This document shows positions 1-5,999 of a stretch of 6,865 bases of DNA, one piece after another. Made by a program: the position numbers and the translations under genes. This stretch comes from JAMCRM01 sp041685075 (GTDB lineage Bacteria; Acidobacteriota; Terriglobia; Bryobacterales; Bryobacteraceae), in the NCBI GenBank assembly GCA_041685075.1, contig JAWLGN010000298.1, forward strand, positions 1-6,865. Direction: 5' to 3'. Within the stretch, counting starts at the first letter, position 1; each line of letters starts with the position of its first letter. The notes under the pieces are model-generated. The model was not told the DNA's origin, searched no databases, and saw only the letters and a list, made by a program, of their open reading frames with translations.

Positions 1-504
1 GGCCTGCCGGTGAGCCGCATCGCCGCCGGCGCCGATACCGTGATGTTCTGCCTCTCGAAGGCGCTGGGCGCGCCGGTGGGATCGCTCGTTGCGGGCACGA
101 CCGCCGCCATCGCCCGCGCTCGCCTGCTGCGCAAACGCCTGGGCGGCGGCATGCGGCAGGCCGGCATCCTGGCGGCCGCCGGGCTGGTGGCGCTCGAGGA
201 GAGTCCCGCCAGGCTCCCGGAAGACCACCGCAATGCGCGGCTGCTGGCCGAGGGGCTGGCCGAAATCCACGGCATTGCCGCAGAGCCCGCCGCCACCAAC
301 ATCGTAATCTTCGATGTCTCCGGCACCGGCATCGCGACGGCGGATTTCAGCGCGCGGCTGAAGACCCGGGGCGTTCTCATCAACCCCATCGACGCCCGCC
401 GCCTGCGCGCCGTAACGCACTACGACGTGGACCGCGCCGCCTGCGAGGCTGCCCTGCGCGCCGTGGCCGAGATCGCCGCGGCCACGCGCGCCCACAGCGC
501 GTAA
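1..504 (+). CDS. ltaE: Low-specificity L-threonine aldolase, C-terminal part (5' end outside window)
   Basis: PLP-dependent enzyme that cleaves L-threonine and L-allo-threonine to glycine and acetaldehyde in the cytoplasm (family knowledge). The reading frame is open from base 1 to a TAA, giving 167 visible residues, about half of a normal protein of roughly 340. Visible signatures are FCLSKALGAPVGS, whose lysine (codon 58-60) is the expected Schiff-base residue for PLP, and LGGGMRQAGILAAAGL just after it, the typical aldolase block. The C-terminal small domain follows (TNIVIFDV, then GVLINPID and RAVTHYDVD), which matches the family to its end. The GTG at base 10 is not a real start because family homology continues upstream of it. 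The gene converges on lon with only 6 bp between the stop codons, and I see no hairpin with a T-tract there. Other fold-type I aldolases are less likely given the GGGMRQAG block. Confidence 0.88.
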   Translation, partial: GLPVSRIAAGADTVMFCLSKALGAPVGSLVAGTTAAIARARLLRKRLGGGMRQAGILAAAGLVALEESPARLPEDHRNARLLAEGLAEIHGIAAEPAATNIVIFDVSGTGIATADFSARLKTRGVLINPIDARRLRAVTHYDVDRAACEAALRAVAEIAAATRAHSA

Positions 505-510
505 CTCCGC

Positions 511-2889
511 TCAGGCGGGCTCCAGCGCCAGTTCCGCCACCTCTTCCATGGTGCGCACGTAGTGGATCTGGATCTCGCCGATCTGCTCGCTCTTGAGGTC
601 CTCCTTCACGTTGACCTCGTTCTCGTGGCAGAGGATGACTTCCCGAACGGCGCCGCGCTTGGCCGCCAGCACCTTTTCCTTGATGCCGCCCACCGGCAGC
701 ACCTGACCGGTGAGGGTGATCTCGCCGGTCATGGCCACGCCCTGCCGCACGCGCCGTTCGGTGAGCATGGAGAGCAGCGCGGTGGCGATGGTGATGCCGG
801 CTGACGGGCCGTCCTTGGGGATGGCTCCGGCGGGCACGTGCACGTGAATGTCGCTGGTCTTGAAGATGTCCGGATCGATCCCGTAGTGGGTGGCGTTCGC
901 CCGCACCCACGTCAGCGCCGCCTGCACAGACTCCTGCATCACCGGTCCCAACTGGCCCGTCATGATAAGGCCCTTATTGCCGCCCGGCATGCGGCCGGCT
1001 TCGATGAACAGCACATCGCCGCCCACGGGCGTCCAGGCCAGCCCCACCGCCACCCCGGGGCGCTGGACGCGCTCGGCCACCTCCGCCTCCGTGCGGAAGC
1101 GCGGCGCGCCGAGCATCTCCTCCAGCACCGCGGGTGTCACGGTCAGGCGTTCGCTCTTCCCTTCGGCCATCCGCCGCGCCTGCTTCCGGCAAACGGTGCC
1201 GATCTTTTGTTCCAGATTGCGAACACCTGCTTCGCGCGTGTACCGCTGTACCAAATAACGCACGGACTCGTCGGTGAACTCGATGTCTTTCTCCGGATCG
1301 ATGCCGTTCTCCTTGGTCTGCCGCGGGATCAGGTAACGGAAGGCGATCATGACCTTCTCCTGCTCCGTGTAGCCCTGCAGCTCGATGATCTCCATGCGGT
1401 CGCGCAGCGCGTCCGGCACGGTATCGAGCACGTTGGCGGTAGTGATGAACAGGACCCGCGAGAGATCGAAGGGCACGTCCAGGTAGTTGTCCCGGAAGGT
1501 GGAGTTCTGCTCGGGGTCGAGCACTTCGAGCAGCGCGGAGGCGGGGTCGCCGCGGAAGTCGCGCCCCAGCTTATCCACTTCGTCCAGCATGAAGACCGGG
1601 TCGTTGGCGTCCGCCCTGCGGAGGCCCTGGATGATCTGGCCCGGCAGGGCGCCGATATAGGTGCGGCGATGGCCGCGAATCTCCGCCTCGTCGTGCATGC
1701 CGCCCATGGAGATGCGGGCGAACTTGCGCCCCAGCGCCCGCGCGATCGAGCGCCCCAGCGAGGTCTTCCCCACGCCCGGAGGCCCCACGAAACACAGGAT
1801 CGGCCCCTTCAGCACGGGCCGTAACTGCATTACCGCGATGTAGTCCAGGATGCGGTCCTTCACCTTCTCCAGGTCGTAGTGATCTTCGTCGAGAATCTCC
1901 GCGGCGCGGCGCACGTCCACCTTGACGCCGGTCGATTTGCTCCACGGCAGCGCGGCCATCCACTCCAGGTAGGTGCGGGTGACGCTGTACTCCGGCGACA
2001 TGGGCGAGATGCGCGAGAGCCGGTTCAGCTCCTTCATCGCCTCGGCCTTCACTTCCTCGGCGATGCCCGCGGCCTCCAGCTTCTCGCGCAGTTCCTCGAC
2101 ATCGCGCTGGGTCTCGTCGCCCTCGCCCAATTCCTTCTGGATGGCCTTCAACTGCTCGCGCAGGTAGAACTCGCGCTGGCTCTGGGAAAGCTGGCCTTTG
2201 ACCTGCGACTGGATGCGGCCCCGCAGCTCGAGCAATTCGAGTTCGCGCCCCAGGTGCCGGTGCACGTCGTCGAGCCGCGCCCGCGCGTTCACCTGCTCGA
2301 GCAGTTGCTGCCGGTCGGCGTGGCTCAGGTTGGGGAGGGTGCCGCCGATAAAGTCGGCCAGCTTGCCCGGCTCGGTGATGTTTCCCGCTACCGTGGCCAG
2401 ATCGTCGGAGAGGTTGGGCGAGCCGGCCACAATCTGCTGGAACATGGTCACGGCGCTCTGTACCAGGGCTTCCAGTTCCGCGTCTTCTTCCGGCTCGATT
2501 TCCGGGATGCGCTCCACCCGCGCCTTGAGGAAGGGCTGGGTGGCGGTGAACTCGCGCGTGCGCATCCGCGAAACGCCCTCGCAGAACAGCAGCAGGTTCT
2601 CCTTGGGCACCCGGATGGCCTTGTGCAGCATGGCCACGGTGCCCACTTGATAGAGGTCCTCGGGCCCGGGGGTCTCCACCCGGGGATCGAGCTGCGAAAC
2701 CACCCCGAAAAGCCGGTTCTCCCCCAGCGCCTCCACCAGCGCCAGTGAGGATGGCCGCCCTACCGTGATGGGCAGCATGGCGTGCGGGAACAGCACGGTA
2801 TCCCGAACGGTCAGGATGGACAATTCCTCCAGGGCTTGCGCGTCGTTCCCGGAGGCCGTTTTCGATCGGATCTCTTCGTCTACAGGCAT
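511..2889 (-). CDS. lon: ATP-dependent protease Lon (LonA type, S16)
   Basis: Cytoplasmic AAA+ serine protease that unfolds and degrades damaged and regulatory proteins as a hexameric ring (family knowledge). The 792-aa product has the full LonA layout: N-terminal substrate-binding domain from about residue 23 (LTVRDTVLFPHAMLP) to about 215; a coiled helical linker (QREFYLREQLKAIQKELGEG); an AAA+ module with Walker A GPPGVGKT at 369-376 and Walker B VFMLDE at 432-437; and a C-terminal protease domain. The catalytic dyad is Ser696 (DGPSAG) and Lys739 (GGIKEK), 43 residues apart as in E. coli Lon. Nothing essential is missing. I chose the ATG at 2889 because it is the only ATG ahead of the conserved domain, but it lacks a Shine-Dalgarno. 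The frame stays open upstream to a TTG at 2970, and a CTG at 2907 has a well-placed GGAGG. The gene lies downstream of pheA on the same strand. Confidence 0.97.
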   Translation of the reverse strand: MPVDEEIRSKTASGNDAQALEELSILTVRDTVLFPHAMLPITVGRPSSLALVEALGENRLFGVVSQLDPRVETPGPEDLYQVGTVAMLHKAIRVPKENLLLFCEGVSRMRTREFTATQPFLKARVERIPEIEPEEDAELEALVQSAVTMFQQIVAGSPNLSDDLATVAGNITEPGKLADFIGGTLPNLSHADRQQLLEQVNARARLDDVHRHLGRELELLELRGRIQSQVKGQLSQSQREFYLREQLKAIQKELGEGDETQRDVEELREKLEAAGIAEEVKAEAMKELNRLSRISPMSPEYSVTRTYLEWMAALPWSKSTGVKVDVRRAAEILDEDHYDLEKVKDRILDYIAVMQLRPVLKGPILCFVGPPGVGKTSLGRSIARALGRKFARISMGGMHDEAEIRGHRRTYIGALPGQIIQGLRRADANDPVFMLDEVDKLGRDFRGDPASALLEVLDPEQNSTFRDNYLDVPFDLSRVLFITTANVLDTVPDALRDRMEIIELQGYTEQEKVMIAFRYLIPRQTKENGIDPEKDIEFTDESVRYLVQRYTREAGVRNLEQKIGTVCRKQARRMAEGKSERLTVTPAVLEEMLGAPRFRTEAEVAERVQRPGVAVGLAWTPVGGDVLFIEAGRMPGGNKGLIMTGQLGPVMQESVQAALTWVRANATHYGIDPDIFKTSDIHVHVPAGAIPKDGPSAGITIATALLSMLTERRVRQGVAMTGEITLTGQVLPVGGIKEKVLAAKRGAVREVILCHENEVNVKEDLKSEQIGEIQIHYVRTMEEVAELALEPA

Positions 2890-2994
2890 ATTGGAGGCTA
2901 ACCCCAGTGTACCCTCCGCCCCGGCGCCCGCAGACCGGCCGCGGCCTCTCCAATGCACCCAGCGGCACAAAACGCGCCGCGCGTGGCCGGGATT
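2890..2994 (-). promoter_or_regulatory. lon leader between pheA and lon
   Basis: This 105-bp spacer has no terminator-like hairpin with a T-run, so read-through from pheA is plausible. On the minus strand a GGAGG (complement of 2913-2917) lies 5 nt before an in-frame CTG (2905-2907) and 23 nt before the ATG. A perfect 7-bp inverted repeat (2890-2896 with 2948-2954) would pair an upstream leader segment with the bases just before the ATG. A TACACT hexamer (complement of 2906-2911) resembles a -10 box but has no matching -35. The function of these elements is inferred only. Confidence 0.35.
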
Positions 2995-3852
2995 CTACGC
3001 GCCTTTGGGATAGGAGCCGAGCACCCGTAGGTAATCGGCCAACTCGCGCAGGTGCCCCAGCGCGTTCTGGACGTTCTGGTCTTCTTCGTGGCCGAGAAAG
3101 TCCACGTAGAAGAGATACTCCCAGGGTTTGCCGCGCAGCGGCCGCGACTCGATTTTGATCAGGTTCAGATCGCGCAGCGCGAAGACGCTCAGAGCGCGGA
3201 ACAGCGCGCCCGGCACGTTGCGGGTGCTGAAGACCAGGGACGTTTTCCAGACCGTCCCGGGGCGCTCCGGCGCACGGCGGCGGCGCGCATATTCCGGTTT
3301 TCTGAGCAAGAAAAATCGCGTGAAATTCGCCCGGTCGTCCTCGATGGATCGCCTGAGAATACGCCCCCCGTAGATCTCCGCGGCCACCGCGGAGCCGATG
3401 GCGGCCGCGTCCCGCAACCCCTCTTCGATCACCATTTTGACGCTGCCCGCGGTGTCGTAAAAGGGTACCCGCTCCACCTGCGGATTCTTCTCAAAGAATT
3501 GCAGACACTGATTGAGAGCCACGGGGTGCGAAAATACACGGCGCACTTTACGAAGAGTCACGCCCGGGGGCGCGATTAAATGGTGGACAATACGCACGCT
3601 GGTCTCCGCCACAATGGGGAAATCGAAGCGCTGCAGGTGGTCGTAGTTCTCGTGCACCGAGCCGGCCAGGGTGTTTTCGATCGGCACCACCGCGCCGGTC
3701 ACCCGGCCTTCCTTGAGGCGGAGGAAGATATCTTCGAAGCGCGGCTGGGGCAGCACCTCGACGTCCGGGCCGAGCAGTTGCCGGGCGGCCTCTTCGCTGA
3801 AGGCGCCGCGCTCACCCTGGAAGGAGACCACGTCGCGTTGGCGGCGCTTCAT
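2995..3852 (-). CDS. pheA: Prephenate dehydratase (monofunctional, PDT-ACT)
   Basis: Converts prephenate to phenylpyruvate with loss of CO2 and water, the committed step to phenylalanine; the C-terminal ACT domain binds phenylalanine for feedback inhibition (family knowledge). The 285-aa protein has a catalytic domain at about residues 8-185, with FQGERGAFSE near the start, VPIENTLAGSV at 56-66, DTAGS at 133-137 and the NFTRF block at 176-180, whose Thr-Arg-Phe is the hallmark active-site motif. The ACT domain covers about 203-280 with GALF (215-218) and ESRP (235-238), the two effector-binding motifs. There is no fused chorismate mutase domain, unlike the enterobacterial enzyme. The ATG at 3852 is preferred over the upstream frame start at 3870 because GGAG lies 7 nt before it and the ubiX stop overlaps it as ATGA, which indicates translational coupling. 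Confidence 0.95.
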   Translation of the reverse strand: MKRRQRDVVSFQGERGAFSEEAARQLLGPDVEVLPQPRFEDIFLRLKEGRVTGAVVPIENTLAGSVHENYDHLQRFDFPIVAETSVRIVHHLIAPPGVTLRKVRRVFSHPVALNQCLQFFEKNPQVERVPFYDTAGSVKMVIEEGLRDAAAIGSAVAAEIYGGRILRRSIEDDRANFTRFFLLRKPEYARRRRAPERPGTVWKTSLVFSTRNVPGALFRALSVFALRDLNLIKIESRPLRGKPWEYLFYVDFLGHEEDQNVQNALGHLRELADYLRVLGSYPKGA

Positions 3853-4415
3853 CGTCCCGCTCCTTCCCACCGCCGCACGGCCTCGTCGGGCACGCCCAAC
3901 AGGTCCAGCACGCGGTCTACGCTGTGGTCCACGATTTCTTCGACCGTCCGCGGCCGGTGATAGAACGCCGGCGCCGGCGGCGCGATGACCGCGCCCATTT
4001 CCGCCAGTGCGGCCATGGTGCGCAGGTGGCCCAGGTGCAGCGGCGTCTCCCGCACCATCAGCACCAGGCGGCGGCGTTCTTTCAGAGTGACGTCGGCGGC
4101 ACGCACCATCAGGTTGGAGCTGATGCCGGCCGCGATGGCGCTCATGGTATGAATCGAGCAGGGCGCCACCGCCATGCCGTCAACCGGGTAGGAGCCGCTC
4201 GCCAGGCGGCACGAAATATCTTCCACCGGGTACGAAAATCGAGCCATTTGTTTTAGTTCGGAGACCTGAATTCCGGTCTCCAAATATAACGTTTTTTCCC
4301 CCGCGCGAGTCAGGATGAGGTGCGTCTCGATCTCCGGGCGGCGGGCCAGGCGTTCCAACAGCCGCACGCCGTAAACAGCCCCACTGGCCCCCGAGATCCC
4401 CACAATGATTTTCAA
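3849..4415 (-). CDS. ubiX: UbiX-type flavin prenyltransferase
   Basis: Joins a dimethylallyl group to reduced FMN to make prenyl-FMN, the cofactor of UbiD-family decarboxylases (family knowledge). It is not itself a decarboxylase, although often annotated as one. The 188-aa product is full length: the Rossmann-like start KIIVGISGASGAVYG (residues 2-16), APCSIHTMSAIAAGISSNL (84-102), the LKERRRLVLMVRETPL block (111-126) and the tail PAPAFYHRPRTVEEIVDH (147-164) match the family along its whole length. The start is a TTG, supported by AGGAGG 5 nt upstream and by the exact position of the family N terminus. No ubiD partner is in this window. It is the first gene of the ubiX-pheA-lon group and diverges from the XRE regulator gene. 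No convincing -35/-10 pair is visible ahead of it; the 20-bp palindrome lies 22 nt upstream of the start. Confidence 0.95.
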   Translation of the reverse strand: MKIIVGISGASGAVYGVRLLERLARRPEIETHLILTRAGEKTLYLETGIQVSELKQMARFSYPVEDISCRLASGSYPVDGMAVAPCSIHTMSAIAAGISSNLMVRAADVTLKERRRLVLMVRETPLHLGHLRTMAALAEMGAVIAPPAPAFYHRPRTVEEIVDHSVDRVLDLLGVPDEAVRRWEGAGR

Positions 4416-4420
4416 ATTCG

Positions 4421-4426
4421 CCTCCT
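4421..4426 (-). promoter_or_regulatory. Ribosome binding site fixing the TTG start of ubiX
   Basis: The minus strand reads AGGAGG, then CGAAT, then TTG. This perfect anti-16S match at normal spacing supports a TTG start for ubiX. No in-frame ATG or GTG lies nearby that keeps the conserved KIIVGISGASG start. Confidence 0.8.
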
Positions 4427-4437
4427 GGCTCCAAAAC

Positions 4438-4457
4438 CTGTTCCGAATTCGGAACAG
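4438..4457. promoter_or_regulatory. Perfect 20-bp palindrome, candidate operator
   Basis: The sequence CTGTTCCGAATTCGGAACAG equals its own reverse complement over all 20 bases; the next pair out (C and A) does not match. It lies in the divergent spacer, 22 nt before the ubiX start and 17 nt upstream of the -35 box of the XRE regulator gene. This is a typical position and size for a dimeric regulator site, and the adjacent XRE-type regulator is the obvious candidate binder. As ubiX leader RNA it could also fold into an 8-bp stem with an AAUU loop, followed after GG by only four U residues, so a terminator role is weak. The palindrome is seen; its role is inferred. Confidence 0.55.
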
Positions 4458-4474
4458 AACTCCGCTCCCGCGAC

Positions 4475-4503
4475 TTGATGCGGCACGCGCACGTCGCTAT
4501 AAT
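4475..4503 (+). promoter_or_regulatory. Sigma70-type promoter of the XRE regulator gene
   Basis: TTGATG (4475-4480) and a consensus TATAAT (4498-4503) are separated by 17 bp, the ideal spacing. Transcription would start near 4510, giving a leader of about 70 nt before the ATG at 4581. This is the best promoter match in the window. Confidence 0.7.
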
Positions 4504-4580
4504 CCCAAACTGGATGATCTGTACGCTCCATCCGCGCGCGACCGGCTGTGCCCGGGCCGGCGCAAACACAGGATCATAGC

Positions 4581-5363
4581 ATGGAGGATGCCGGACAGAA
4601 GCTGAAACGCGTCCGCGAGAGCCTCAATCTGCGCTATCGCGACGTGGAAGAGGCCAGCTTCCAGATCGCCGAGCGTTACAAGAACGACGAATACGCCATC
4701 GTTCTCAGCCGTCTTTCCGATATCGAGAACAAGGGCGCCGTTCCCAGCATCTACCGCATCTACTCGCTGGCGGCCATCTACCGGCTGGACTACCACGAGG
4801 TGCTGGAGTGGTACGGGGTGAACCTCTCCTCGATCCCCGCCGACGCTGCCAACATCTCCATCGAGCGCACCCACCTGCTGGGCTTCTCGGCCAACGGCTA
4901 CGGCGAGGTGCTGATGCCGCTGGCGCTGGAGCCGGGGATCGACTTCAAGAAGACCAGCTATCTCAGCCGCCTCATCCAGCGCTGGGGGAAACTGCCCCTG
5001 GCGCTGCTCAACGGGCTGGATCTGAAGAACCATCGTTACGGCTTTATCGGCTCGGAGGACTGGTCCATGCATCCTTTGATCATGCCCGGCTCGCTGGTCC
5101 TGATCGACGAGACACGGCGCAAGATCGCCGTTTCCGGGTGGAAGAACGAGTTCGACCGTCCCATCTATTTCTTCGAGCACCGCGGCGGGTACGCCTGCGG
5201 CTGGTGCACCCTGAGCGGCGACCGCCTGGTTCTGCAGCCGCACCCATCCTCGCCCTGCACTCCGGAGATCTTCGCCTATCCCGAGGAGATCGACGTGATC
5301 GGGCAGGTCACCGGCGTGGCTATGCTTCTGGATCTGACACGACGACGCCGTGCTCGCCCCTGA
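4581..5363 (+). CDS. XRE-family regulator with LexA/S24-like C-terminal domain
   Basis: Probable DNA-binding transcription regulator of 260 aa; target and signal unknown. Residues 3-76 read as a Cro/C1-type helix-turn-helix (GQKLKRVRESLNLRYRDVEE, then LSDIENKGAVPSIYRIYSLA). Residues about 155-250 resemble the LexA/UmuD/S24 fold: DWSMHPLIMPGSLVLID matches the segment carrying the catalytic serine (here Ser162), and IDVIGQVTGVAMLL matches the closing strand. Where LexA has its catalytic lysine strand (VTVKRL), this protein has YACGWC (204-209), so self-cleavage looks lost and a ligand- or redox-sensing role is possible. That alignment was made by eye. The ATG at 4581 is preferred over the GTG at 4548 because AGGA lies 7 nt upstream and the helix-turn-helix begins right after it. 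The 3' end overlaps the convergent gene by 44 bp. Confidence 0.85.
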   Translation: MEDAGQKLKRVRESLNLRYRDVEEASFQIAERYKNDEYAIVLSRLSDIENKGAVPSIYRIYSLAAIYRLDYHEVLEWYGVNLSSIPADAANISIERTHLLGFSANGYGEVLMPLALEPGIDFKKTSYLSRLIQRWGKLPLALLNGLDLKNHRYGFIGSEDWSMHPLIMPGSLVLIDETRRKIAVSGWKNEFDRPIYFFEHRGGYACGWCTLSGDRLVLQPHPSSPCTPEIFAYPEEIDVIGQVTGVAMLLDLTRRRRARP

Positions 5364-5784
5364 GCGCCTCCATAACCCTCCCCATATCCTTCAGGTAGAG
5401 TTGCCGCTCCGCTTCCCGCGCGTCCGCCGGTACCAGGCTCTGGTAGGGTGAAAACCTGGTCCAGTTCTCGATCACCAGCGGCAGGCGTTCCTCCAGGCAG
5501 GTCATGTACTCGGCCACCTCTTCTTTTTGCTGCTCCAGGCCGAAGCACAGCCACTCCGAGAAGATCCGCATATGGCTCTGCCGGATGGTCTGGTCGGACT
5601 CTTCCGGCCCGTAGATCTGGGCCAGGCCGTGGTGTTCGTAGGCGCCGGAGTTGGGGTTTCTGAGCGAGGCCAGGTAGACCAGGCGGCCGAAGTTGGTAGG
5701 GATGCGCGCCAGGGTGTGGCGCCACAGGTCCGCGGCGGGCGTGCGGACTAGCCTTCGGGGTCCTTCCTCTATGTGATCCACCAC
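5320..5784 (-). CDS. Conserved-looking hypothetical protein, 154 aa
   Basis: I do not recognise a named family. The sequence looks like a soluble, mostly helical cytoplasmic protein: no signal peptide or membrane segment, many charged residues, and long amphipathic stretches (IFSEWLCFGLEQQKEEVAEY at 74-93; AREAERQLYLKDMGRVMEAL at 122-141). The segment RIPTNFGRLVYLASLRNPNS (28-47), followed by EHHGLAQIYG, is rich in residues that tend to be conserved and is the best probe for homologues. The start is uncertain: two tandem GTG codons (5784 and 5781) follow a weak AAAGG, and a TATAAT sits about 25 nt upstream. The gene converges on the XRE regulator gene and overlaps its last 44 bp in another frame, so its C-terminal residues (EHGVVVSDPEA) are constrained by that gene. 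Natural codon choice and the good -10 box favour a real gene. Confidence 0.72.
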   Translation of the reverse strand: MVDHIEEGPRRLVRTPAADLWRHTLARIPTNFGRLVYLASLRNPNSGAYEHHGLAQIYGPEESDQTIRQSHMRIFSEWLCFGLEQQKEEVAEYMTCLEERLPLVIENWTRFSPYQSLVPADAREAERQLYLKDMGRVMEALRGEHGVVVSDPEA

Positions 5785-5792
5785 CAGGGTTT

Positions 5793-5814
5793 TCTGCCTT
5801 TACGGCAGATTATA
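5793..5814 (-). promoter_or_regulatory. -10 box and small leader hairpin before the 154-aa gene
   Basis: The minus strand carries a consensus TATAAT (complement of 5809-5814) preceded directly by TG. No -35 match is seen at 16-18 bp. The initial transcript would have a leader of roughly 18 nt. A 6-bp inverted repeat (TCTGCC at 5793-5798 and GGCAGA at 5804-5809, 5-nt loop) overlaps the start region. It is not followed by a T-run on the minus strand, so it is not a terminator in that direction. Confidence 0.4.
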
Positions 5815-5824
5815 CACCAGGCTC

Positions 5825-5873
5825 GGGCGGGCGGCTTTCTGAAGCCGGGCGGGCGGCCTTCTGTAGCCGGGCG
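5825..5873. repeat. Imperfect 22-bp tandem repeat, about 2.2 copies
   Basis: The unit at 5825-5846 is repeated at 5847-5868 with two mismatches, and GGGCG of a third unit follows at 5869-5873. Each unit starts GGGCGGGCGGC and ends AGCC. The first contains a short stem (GGCTT/AAGCC with a TCTG loop) that the second copy breaks. The repeat lies between two divergently transcribed genes. It could be a REP-like or slippage-prone element; no function can be read from it. Confidence 0.75.
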
Positions 5874-5930
5874 CACCGATCCGGGCGCCATGTTCCACTT
5901 TCAGAAAATCTAAGGGGTACGTGACCACCC

Positions 5931-5961
5931 GTAGTTCGAATTCGGGTAGTCTGAACTCGAA
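5931..5961. promoter_or_regulatory. Direct and inverted repeats upstream of the mini-peptide gene, candidate regulator site
   Basis: A 14-bp direct repeat with 11 identities recurs at a 15-bp period (5931-5944 GTAGTTCGAATTCG; 5946-5959 GTAGTCTGAACTCG). The same stretch holds an inverted repeat, TTCGAATTC (5935-5943) and GAACTCGAA (5953-5961), with one mismatch and a 9-nt spacer. It lies in the AT-richest part of the window (about 45% GC over 5901-6000), 39 bp before the peptide start. The core CGAATTCGG (5937-5945) also occurs in the palindrome at 4438-4457. Binding by a regulator is inferred. I see no strong -35/-10 pair. Confidence 0.4.
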
Positions 5962-5985
5962 TCTGTTGTACAAGTTAGCCCAAAT

Positions 5986-5990
5986 AGGAG
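5986..5990 (+). promoter_or_regulatory. Ribosome binding site of the mini-peptide gene
   Basis: AGGAG lies 9 nt before the ATG at 6000. It is the main evidence, besides the signal peptide, that this very short frame is translated. Confidence 0.7.
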
Positions 5991-5999
5991 ACAAACGAC

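Noticed and set aside
485..540. Possible bidirectional terminator between the aldolase and lon stop codons
   Set aside because: There are only GC-rich short repeats, no stable stem with a T-tract on either strand, and just 6 bp between the stop codons.
838..1824. Long plus-strand open frame opposite lon (328 codons)
   Set aside because: It is antisense to the conserved AAA+ and protease domains of lon. Its translation is His/Arg/Gln/Leu-rich low complexity with no domain, as expected from the opposite strand of GC-rich coding DNA.
1571..2968. Second minus-strand frame of 465 codons inside lon
   Set aside because: It runs in the +1-shifted frame of lon with Gly/Arg/Ala-rich composition and no recognisable motif, so it is a frame shadow.
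4260..4281. 7-bp perfect inverted repeat (GGAGACC/GGTCTCC, 8-nt loop) with a T-run 11 nt downstream on the plus strand
   Set aside because: It lies in ubiX coding sequence (around residues 45-52). The T-run is too far from the stem for an intrinsic terminator, and no plus-strand gene ends there.
4180..4569. 129-codon minus-strand frame spanning the divergent spacer and the start of ubiX
   Set aside because: It overlaps ubiX in a different frame and crosses the regulator promoter and palindrome; no motif or ribosome binding site supports it.
5825..5873. Tandem repeat considered as a CRISPR array
   Set aside because: The units are directly adjacent with no spacers, and no cas gene is present.
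5800..5994. 64-codon minus-strand frame in the spacer before the mini-peptide gene
   Set aside because: It has a TTG start, no ribosome binding site, and runs through the 22-bp tandem repeats. The translation looks random.
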